Origin: Actinernus sp. WN-2022
Lineage: Eukaryota; Cnidaria; Anthozoa; Actiniaria; Actinernidae
Assembly (NCBI GenBank): GCA_030867875.1
Contig: JAOWCC010001751.1
Location: 23,118,369 to 23,182,368, forward strand
Length of the DNA stretch: 64,000 nucleotides
Direction: 5' to 3'
Part shown: positions 55,483 to 64,000 of the stretch, piece after piece
Numbering within the stretch: position 1 is the stretch's first letter
How the letters are laid out: each line of letters starts with the position of its first letter
Made by a program: the position numbers and the translations under genes
The notes under the pieces: model-generated
Database searches by the model: none
What the model was told of the DNA's origin: nothing
What the model saw: the letters and a program-made list of their open reading frames with translations, nothing else

Positions 55483-56618
55483 GTGTGTTCTATTGTCACT
55501 GCTATGATATTAAAGGACCTCCACTGAAAAACAATAAACCAATGTTTGCTCTCGAATGTTCGTTATGGATTAAGCGTTTTCAGTTGCTGGACCTAAACTC
55601 TGGTACCGTAACGAACTCAGGCTACCACTCGATATTAGAGAACGCACATCGATTACTTTATTTTACGAAAGCTTTTTATAATGAGCAATTTCGTTATATT
55701 TGACATTGTATTTTTATCATGACATTTAATTGACCTATTTTAATTGATATATTGATATTATTAATTTTCACTACCTTAGTATTGTAAAGCGCCATGAATA
55801 ATTAGTGGATAATGGCGCTATTATAATAAGTATTATTTTATTTTTATTATTACCTATTGCTGTGTTTGTCTCTTTAAGTCCTACTTTAGGTGTCACTAAA
55901 AGACCTATTTTCCTGTCCATGACACTCATTTGAATTTCCCGGGTGCCGCCATCTTGGATCTTATGACGTCACAGTGTCGCCTCTATTGTTACTTAACAAA
56001 AGAGCTATTGTTTTTTGGCAATAGGGGCAACCGTGTGACGTCATACGATCCAATATGGCGGCGCACATTGTTTTTCAGTGGAGGTTCACTTATGGGTGTT
56101 TGTTCGGAAAGTTTGAATCTGGGTTACCTGTGTGCTATAACTTTTCTAGTTAGTTAAAGAGGCACTGTCAACCAAATTATTTATTTAAAACCAAACTACC
56201 AAAATAACACCCTGAGATAGAAGAGAAATACCAGGTGAATGTCCTGATATGCTTGGCAAACATTTTCATTAGGGGATGGCAAAGACTAAAGTGGATTACA
56301 AAAGCTTATTTTAGATACTTGATTTCGGTTACAGTGAACTGATTTCAAGTTGCTCAGAATTTCTCTTAAGTAGTATTTCTCTTAAGTAGTATTTTTCATC
56401 CACTCGAATCTTTGGCATTCCATCATCAAAATTGTCTCAATATTTTCACCAGTCTACCTGGAAAGCATACTCTGCTAATCTGAGTATTTATCTTTGTTTT
56501 TCGTCACGAGACAGTTTATCATTTGGGGGTTGACTGTTCTCGTATAGCGGTACTGTCAGTCGTGTTTCTAAGACCTGCTACCAGGACTAATTTCGACTTC
56601 AACTGATTTATTCTGCAG
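55483..56618. other. intron after exon 23
   Basis: Contains GCCGCCATCTTGGAT / ATCCAATATGGCGGC-like mirrored segments (55946-56062) within GACCTCCACTGAAAAACAAT / TTGTTTTTCAGTGGAGGTTC ends (55515-56088), so probably one TIR element; no coding sequence. Confidence 0.5.
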
Positions 56619-56672
56619 GAGCTCATCCCAGAACTCTTCTACCTGCCTGAGATGTTTAACAACAGCAATAGG
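56619..56672 (+). CDS. NBEA: neurobeachin exon, BEACH core (exon 24)
   Basis: An 18-codon exon, ELIPELFYLPEMFNNSNR, matching vertebrate ELIPEFYYLPEMFVNFN. Acceptor tattctgcag, donor AGG|gtagga, phase 0. Confidence 0.95.
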
Positions 56673-56867
56673 GTAGGAGTTCGTAAAGAGTTCAAGCAAG
56701 TTAAAATCCCGATATTTTAATTGGTTGAGTATAAAGGTCTGGTATAAAAGAGCCAAGGCCAGGCCATCACCAGTTTACGGTTCATGCGCAGTCGTTCAAA
56801 TCTTTTGTTTCAACTGGCGGGCCACCATTGTTTTAACATCTTCCTACCCGCCAAATAAACAAACGAT

Positions 56868-57072
56868 TGGAACCTTCAGTTCTCTCTCAGCCTTTGTGGA
56901 GTAAACATCTGCGTGATGCTCCGCTTGAATGCTCCCTACTGATCGCTTGTCGCGCGAAATTCAAATGAAACACATAAGTGTTTAAATTCAAAGTAAGGGC
57001 TACAGAGTTCGATTTCGTTCCAACGGCGTGAAAAGAGAAGGACTAACCCTTTTATATCGGGACTTCTTGTTT
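56868..57072. repeat. decayed TIR-7 fragment
   Basis: It carries CTTCAGTT, TGATGCTCCGCTTGAATG, and CCCTTTTATATCGGGACTTC followed by TTGTTTA, the right half of TIR-7 with substitutions. Confidence 0.65.
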
Positions 57073-57737
57073 ATTAACTCCCGCGCTAAGAAAATATATT
57101 GTCATTACCAAGAGTTCTCTATTCCAACATATTGAACACGGAGTTCCTCTTCCCTTAGTTACTGTTGCTATGCGACGAGCCGTCGACTTTATTAATGTTT
57201 TCATTGAAGTGCGACCTGGAAGTTTTCAAGTCTCATTTGGAAAATTGCATTTAGCCGACCACCAATCAAACGCGGAGTCTAGACTGTCTAGTATCGTACT
57301 GGGCTCCTGCCTAGACTTAATTAAATGGTAAGGACGCAGTGGGAGAGCGATAAGAATCGGCTATCGTCTCAGGCTAGTTGAAACTTCCAGGGTCGCACTT
57401 CAACGAAAACAGTAATAACCCAAAGAAATTCAAAACAAACATGGCGAAAAAGACTGAGTCTGATTTCTTAAGTCTTTGCGAAGAACTCAAGTTTGTGTTT
57501 TCATCTCCTGTCGAGCTAGTGGGACAAGATGGGGGTGGTATTTTCCCGGGGGGAACATTGCTGCGTTCTGATTGGTCTAAAGTGTTGTACTGGACAGGTG
57601 TGGAACCATGTCGTAATACGCTCTACTGCTCGAAAACAAAAAGTTTTATGTCGAGGCTCTCGAAATCATTTCATACAGTTCTTTTATGTTATCCCAGAGA
57701 GCCTCGATATGAAGCTTTTCTTTCTCAAGCAAGAGTA

Positions 57738-58003
57738 ATGCGCCTTTTGCTGGATACAATCACGTAGTTGTACTGGATGGCAAAAATCTGAGTTAATTTA
57801 TTTAAAGACACTTGTACGAGATAGGTAGTGTTATTAGCAAAGCCTGTTTGTAAATGCTATGTTCCACCTCCAATCGATTGCCGATCTTTCTAAAACAGCG
57901 TTTTTAATTTTTTTTAACCATCCAGTAAAGATCACGAGCGCAGTACCGACGTTGGTTTTAGAAGTTATATATCATCACGTGACTGTTTTCTGCAAAAGGA
58001 TTA
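57738..58003. mobile_element. TIR-11 element, copy 3
   Basis: Ends CCTTTTGCTGGATACAATCA and GTGACTGTTTTCTGCAAAAGG; interior TGTTCCACCTCCAATCGATT. Adjacent to an unrecognised 129-codon frame at 57378. Confidence 0.8.
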
Positions 58004-58129
58004 GTAGCAGTGCCCTAGTAGCAGTGCCGGACAGTGCTTCCCTCTTTGATTAGTAAAAAGCGCATTCAAAGTTATGCCGAAGGTACTAGTAAATAATAGT
58101 TTGTTTACTTTTTCCCTCTCATTACACAG

Positions 58130-58228
58130 TTCACGTTCGGTGTGGATGATGATGGTGTTGTGATAGACGAGGTAGAACTACCGCGATGGGCGGCCTCCGC
58201 TGAACAGTTCATCGTACTTCACGCAGCG
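58130..58228 (+). CDS. NBEA: neurobeachin exon, BEACH core (exon 25)
   Basis: It encodes FTFGVDDDGVVIDEVELPRW and AASAEQFIVLHAA. LRBA has LGVMDDGTVVSDVELPPW. Acceptor cattacacag, donor GCG|gtaact, phase 0. A foldback element starts about 10 bp downstream of the donor. Confidence 0.94.
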
Positions 58229-58239
58229 GTAACTTAAAG

Positions 58240-59034
58240 TGCTACTGAAGCGAAATTTCATCATTAAAATTAAGATCTCACTTGAATGAGAAATGAGGAA
58301 GAATAGCATTTTCTGTTTATCAATATCTTATCTCGTTCCAGAGATATCAAGGTTTTTGGTATATGGAGATTAGATGGTCTGTGACGTCATAAGGTTGACA
58401 CAGCCATGAAGATAATCACAAAATGAAGAATATCTCTGCAAATAGTGGGTAAAAACAATTGACACTTTGCACATGTATGGTACTAAGGAAAATACGCATC
58501 ACTGTGGAAGTCATGATGTTGCCATGGAAACACTCTTGGCCCTAGGCTCCTTTCACCTTGAACATAAAATTGTAATTTTTATCTCTGTTACAGAAAATAA
58601 TTTACTTTAAGCCACTCACAATACCTACACTGTTCCAAACCTTCTGATATGCCAACAGTAGAAAAATGTATTTGGCAAAGGAGAAATTAGGAAAATTATT
58701 TTCCTCATTCAAGGAGCCTGGGGCCTAGAGTGTTACCATAGTAACATCTTAATTTGCATAATGACGTGTATTTTCATTCGTACCATACGTGTGCAAAGTG
58801 TCAATTGTTTTTACCCACTATTTGCAGAGATATTCTTCATTTTGTGATTTGTCTACATGGCTGTGTAAACCTAATGATGTCACAGACCATCTAATTTGCA
58901 TATTCAAAAAACCTTGATATCTCTGGAACGAGATAAGATATTGACAAACAGAAAATGCTATTCTTCCTAATTTTGAAAGGACTTTCAAGTGAGATCTTAA
59001 TTTTAATGATGAAATTTCGCTTCAGTAGCACTTT
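58240..59034. mobile_element. TIR-9 foldback copy 2, long arms
   Basis: Left arm from AAAGTGCTACTGAAGCGAAA, right arm to TTTCGCTTCAGTAGCACTTT; the mirrored region covers about 370 bp per side. It starts about 12 bp after the exon 25 donor. No coding capacity. Confidence 0.9.
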
Positions 59035-59084
59035 AAAGGCTTCTATTAAAGTGCCTTATTATAGAAATCTGCAAAAGAACGCAC

Positions 59085-59220
59085 GGATCAATCGCGGTTT
59101 CTTGGAAACCCCTCCCCACCCCTCCCCCCACACCCCTCCCCCACACTTCACCCTAACCTTTAATGGTTAATCATTAATAAAACGATGCATATCCAAGGGA
59201 GGGGTGGGTGGGTAGACGCA
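59085..59220. mobile_element. palindromic TIR-3 element, copy 2
   Basis: It shares the GGATCAATCGCGGTTTC start, ATGGTTAATCATTAAT centre and CCAAGGGAGGGGTGGGTG block with 8401-8543; the right terminus is degraded. Confidence 0.65.
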
Positions 59221-60262
<1,042 letters not shown>

Positions 60263-60383
60263 TAGTTTTAGTTTCCTTCGATGGAATAGTTCTAGTATCC
60301 ATTTAACGTATTTTACTTCTTCCTTATTTTAATGCCTGTTATTGGCTAATTATTAAGTCATTACGGTAATATTTTCCTACCAG

Positions 60384-60478
60384 GTCCGGAGTCTGTGAAA
60401 GCCACCAACGTGTTCTTCCACTTGACATATGAAGGCTCCGTGGATCTCGATTCTATTACTGATCCAGTCATGCGAGAG
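60384..60478 (+). CDS. NBEA: neurobeachin exon, BEACH core (exon 27)
   Basis: It completes a glycine and encodes [17 protein letters not shown], then [14 protein letters not shown]. Vertebrate: PEAVRALNVFHYLTYEG and [14 protein letters not shown]. Acceptor ttttcctaccag, donor GAG|gtaaaa, phase 0. Confidence 0.96.
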
Positions 60479-60611
60479 GTAAAATAACAACACTGACTAC
60501 AGACTGGTTTCATTACAGTTAATATCAGCAGTTTATAGCGAACCGACGCCAATACATTACACGACTGAAATGTCCTAGAGTCAGTTGAGGACGCAACCGT
60601 TCCCAGTGTTG

Positions 60612-60746
60612 AAGGTCTAATCATTTGCAGTTGTTTCACAAAGGAAGCACCTTCTACTCAGTTATTTTAAGAGCCTGAGTGTTGGTCCGGTCGGGGTTTG
60701 AACCCGCGACCTCCCGCTCAACAGACCGGAGCTTAACCATTGAACT
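60612..60746 (-). repeat. SINE-A copy 4 (partial)
   Basis: Reverse copy of the head and proximal body: gagtgttggtccgg, the reverse B box GGGTTTGAACC and a degenerate reverse A box. The distal body and tail are missing. Confidence 0.8.
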
Positions 60747-61041
60747 AAATTGGTTGTGATAATTATTGAAGAGACTGCATGTTTGCTGGTAATTTCGACA
60801 CGCTCTGTAGAGAGATTTTTGGGAAGTATGTACGCCCGGGTGAAGTAAGCGCTAAGCGAACAGGAAGAAAAGACCGGCTCAACGACTCGGATATGCAAGT
60901 TATTGAAGTGCGAAATACAAATATTAAAAAGCACGTGTATTTTTGAATAAAAAGAATATTTAAAGAGCGTGTGCAGTGTTATTCTTCTCTATACTATCGT
61001 TATATTTAACCAAATAAACCAACTATTGACTGTACCTTCAG

Positions 61042-61131
61042 GCAGTTGAACAGCAGATCAAGAGCTTTGGCCAGACACCGTCGCAGTTACTTCTTGAGCC
61101 ACACCCCGTCCGTGTATCACCAGAATCACAG
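61042..61131 (+). CDS. NBEA: neurobeachin exon, end of BEACH (exon 28)
   Basis: It encodes AVEQQIKSFGQTPSQLLLEP and HPVRVSPESQ. The GQTPSQLL motif closes the BEACH domain. Acceptor gtaccttcag, donor CAG|gtctgt, phase 0. Confidence 0.96.
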
Positions 61132-61149
61132 GTCTGTCGAATGCGCCTG

Positions 61150-61255
61150 TATTAGTAATAGATACAATATGAGCGGAAGATCTGTATATAGTGTTTACAA
61201 TGGCGAGTCATTGTAAATCCCATACAGATCCGATGCGAATATTGTATCTTGTGAA
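61150..61255. repeat. imperfect inverted repeat after exon 28
   Basis: AGATACAATATGAGCGGA / TGCGAATATTGTATCTT and TTTACAATGGCG / CATTGTAAA pair across a short distance. Confidence 0.65.
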
Positions 61256-61814
61256 AATATGTAATATTTAATAATCTTTGAAAAACGTATGAAATTTTGA
61301 TGGGAAACGTAAAAATTAGAGTTCAGCGGTATAGGTTGCGTCACGGACATGCGCAATGCGTAAAAACAGGTCCCATACTTGTGAGTCGGTCTCTTTGCAT
61401 CACTTCAGGAGTTTTACCTTGATATTTCACCCAACTGGGATAGCAGAAGTCAGTGATCGGTTGTGAGACCTCCCTCAGACACTAACATAGTGTTTGTTGG
61501 ATACATCATGCACTGATTAATAAAACATCAGTGTTGTAGGTAATATATCAAAAACGAGAGCGAGTGTTTTACCAGTGGATCCAAACATCGAGAAACAGAT
61601 GAAAGCACGACGCCGCTTCGGCTAGTACCCTTATGATTTGTTTTCAGTCAGGTGGTGTTGCCACAGTCATATCCATTCACCCTATATATGTTTTATCTCA
61701 CTGTCGAGTGTCTCGCGCCAGGCATTACTCTCTAGCTGGTGAAGTTTGAGTTTTATGTAGTGTTGATACATCCAATATTTTAAGCATGACAATTTTTTTA
61801 AATTTACCTTTCAG

Positions 61815-61842
61815 TCATATACGAGCCAAGGACCGTTTAAAA
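61815..61842 (+). CDS. NBEA: neurobeachin microexon after BEACH (exon 29)
   Basis: A 28-nt exon (SYTSQGPFK plus one base), between cctttcag and AAAA|gtaagt. It aligns with the vertebrate segment just before the linker strand (SPLMF.D). Phase 0 in and phase 1 out agree with both neighbours, which is the main support. Confidence 0.75.
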
Positions 61843-61908
61843 GTAAGTTCGCTATGATCGTTCATTGGTATTGTCATTCATCCAAGGGGATTTCCCGCCC
61901 ATTATAAT

Positions 61909-62676
61909 TTAGCGTGCGTTCAATTGACCGTATTCCGGAATAAGAATACATAAAATGATCACTTCAAATCGCTTATATCGGGATTTTTTAGCCACTGCAA
62001 TACTAAATGTCATCATATGTATCATGAGTCAGCAAGCGTTCGTAGCTTGCCGTGCAAAAAGTGCCTGAACCAGTGATTTCCAGAGAATATTACATTCATA
62101 CATACTTTATTAAGCTACTGCCTTCATTGCTTTTCCGTAACTTTAGGCCAGATTTAAAAAATACTTGTTTAGCGTCCCCGCCCGACCTGAGAAATGTCCC
62201 CGACCTCAATTTTTTTTTTTTTCATAAAAAACTTTAGAAAGTGTAAATGCACCCGCAAACACCAATTCTTGTACCCAGACCCCTACATGTACCACTTAAA
62301 ATATGCGCCGGCGCATTAAATATTTTAACATCGACGCCATTTTGTTTCTACAACACGAGGTCATAAACACGAGGTGAGTGAATAATGTCTAGTCAAGACA
62401 AAATAAACTTCACATAAGAAAAAAAATATCCCTCCCTATACCTGGAAAAATCGAAATGGGTGTACGCTAAACAAGTTTTTTTTTTATCTGGCCTTAGGTA
62501 TTACAATCTAATTCATCTAATTACAAATGCATATGGTATAAGCAGGTGTAATCAATACACTAGAAGGTGCTAGCTTGATCTTTGAGCTTCTTCTTGAAGT
62601 TCACTAGGCTAGAAGATGTAATCTCGTCTACTAGGCTATTCTCTTTACGGAGTACAGTCAATCGAACGCGCCCTTA
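61909..62676. mobile_element. TIR-10 element, longer copy 2
   Basis: Starts TTTAGCGTGCGTTCAATTGA with CCGTATTCCGGAATAAGAAT, and ends CAGTCAATCGAACGCGCCCTT. About 760 bp between related ends, no transposase. It sits between the microexon and the last exon in the window. Confidence 0.8.
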
Positions 62677-62717
62677 AACTCAAGTTCCCTACATGGCTGT
62701 TTTTACTTTGTATTCAG

Positions 62718-62858
62718 GTATTTATCTGACGTTCAAAGTAACCGAGAATGTACCTGTAACGTTTGTGGCGGCTCACACGGACATGACTATACCAAACCCA
62801 GCTGTAGTCACCATTAGCTGTAATCAGTGCTTCTCCGTCAACCGCTGGATGGCTACAG
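62718..62858 (+). CDS. NBEA: neurobeachin exon, BEACH-WD40 linker (exon 30, last in window)
   Basis: It encodes IYLTFKVTENVPVTFVAAHT, then IPNPAVVTISCNQCFSVNRW. LRBA has LKFPSNSPVTHVAANT and PAVITVTANRLFAVNKW. Acceptor gtattcag, donor ACAG|gtgagc, phase 1. The WD40-repeat exons must lie beyond the window; none was seen up to 64000. Confidence 0.93.
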
Positions 62859-64000
62859 GTGAGCTATTCCAAGTTCTGCCGTTCCACTCTTTACAACCGA
62901 TTTCAGTGTTACGTACATATAGAGCAATCATTCGACGAAGTCATTCGACTTGCTTTGTAACCAGGCTCACTGTTTATCGTAGTTTTGAGGTACTGAATCG
63001 AATAATTTATGTGCTTTTTCACATTCGATTACTCGACAGACTTCGCTAACATGCATTGCCGACCAGAAGTGGCGGAAATTTGCGTGGAATGATTATGTCG
63101 AATGAGTATGTGGAATGATTGTCTAAAAAAACTTGAAACACCACCTATGCACGTCACACTGAAATCGGTTGTAAAAAGTAACAATATGATAAAAAGCACT
63201 TCGTCAACTCTTAAGAACCAGGGAGGTGGAGATGAATCTATCAGTATGACATATCAATGTGAATACTGCGTCGTGATTTGCTAAGCTTTGTGCCGAATGA
63301 GATGTTACGTACGGCGAAACATTACATGTGAGCTTGTGCTTGTATCTTCTGCGGCCGTATTCTGTCGATCTCTACAAGAGTTAGAAAATTGCTAAACATA
63401 AGAGTTGTTGTGTGTCGGCCAATTATTTTCGCTTTAAAAAGAAGAATGGCGCTAAAATGTAAACATATTGACTGGTAAAAACATCCATACTGAACCAAGG
63501 CAACGAGAAAACAATTCAAAGCGTTTTGAACATTGCGAAATTCTGCTTGTATGTTCTACGGCCGTACAAGTTCGCTCGCTCTAAAAATCACGAAAGTTTT
63601 ATTGTTGTTGTATGTCAGCCAAGTGTCATTTTCGCTTTAGAAAAAGTATTGTGCTAAAAATAGTCTAGAATTTGAACATGTTGGCTAGTAAAAACTGACT
63701 ATCGCTCAAGCGCGCGGAGCATCGAGGTACGAAAGCGTTATAATACTGATATACAGTTTAATCTACCTCCCACCTCCCTGAGTGAACTGAACTCTCTTTC
63801 TCTTCTTTATCTGCCTAACGGGCACTCAACCTCATATAGGAGAAACGCTCTCACGACCAAAGGACCAAAGACAAAAAATAACTACTCAGACTAGGAGATT
63901 GTACTTTTAAGGAATACTGGAGAAAAACTGAGGCTATTTTGATAAAGGATGGCACAGATTCAAGCGGATGGATAATCCTGCTTTTGAGAACAATTTAGAG
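62859..64000. other. intron after the last visible exon
   Basis: No WD40-coding exon and no clear repeat family was recognised up to the window end. Confidence 0.4.

Noticed and set aside
57378..57767. A 129-codon plus-strand open frame
   Set aside because: No recognised domain, and it runs into a TIR-11 element; likely repeat-derived.

Overview
The window looks like nuclear DNA from an animal, most likely an anthozoan cnidarian such as a coral (inference). It is intron-rich, has AT-rich introns full of short non-autonomous DNA transposons, tRNA-derived SINEs and satellites, and encodes metazoan-specific proteins. I see no bacterial gene, rRNA, CRISPR array or functional-looking tRNA gene.

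Nearly the whole window is one plus-strand gene, the neurobeachin/LRBA orthologue (a BEACH-family vesicle-traffic scaffold). I reconstructed 30 coding exons from about 4.08 to 62.86 kb by matching conserved peptide blocks and checking that splice phases agree across each intron. In order they encode the armadillo-like DUF4704 region (4.1-12.8 kb), a 1.57-kb acidic low-complexity exon (14.6-16.2 kb), the conserved central/DUF1088 region (17.9-27.6 kb), the PH-like domain (28.3-46.5 kb) and the BEACH domain (47.8-61.1 kb), followed by the linker to the WD40 repeats (61.8-62.9 kb). The 5' part (LamG-like region) and the 3' WD40 part lie outside the window.

A 16.2-kb intron (28.6-44.8 kb) splits the PH-like domain and contains a complete single-exon MAB21-like gene (35400-36479, 359 codons) on the same strand. 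MAB21L1 and MAB21L2 are nested in NBEA and LRBA in vertebrates, so this is an old nested pair. Around it is a long stretch almost free of recognisable repeats, unlike the other introns, which suggests a protected regulatory landscape.

The remaining introns are mostly mobile DNA: two tRNA-derived SINE families (called SINE-A and SINE-B here), more than a dozen terminal-inverted-repeat (TIR) or foldback families with no visible transposase, and several tandem arrays that grew from transposon or SINE sequence. The most unusual are two minisatellites both starting at the head of a SINE-B copy, a tRNA-Val-like tandem array interleaved with CCCTAA repeats, a TIR element whose own terminus is amplified into a 1.5-kb satellite with 408-bp higher-order repeats, and a 101-bp target-site-duplicated insertion carrying a hammerhead-ribozyme-like core. 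One neurobeachin exon (6176-6269) appears to carry a 1-bp frameshift. Element names such as SINE-A or TIR-1 are labels for this report only.
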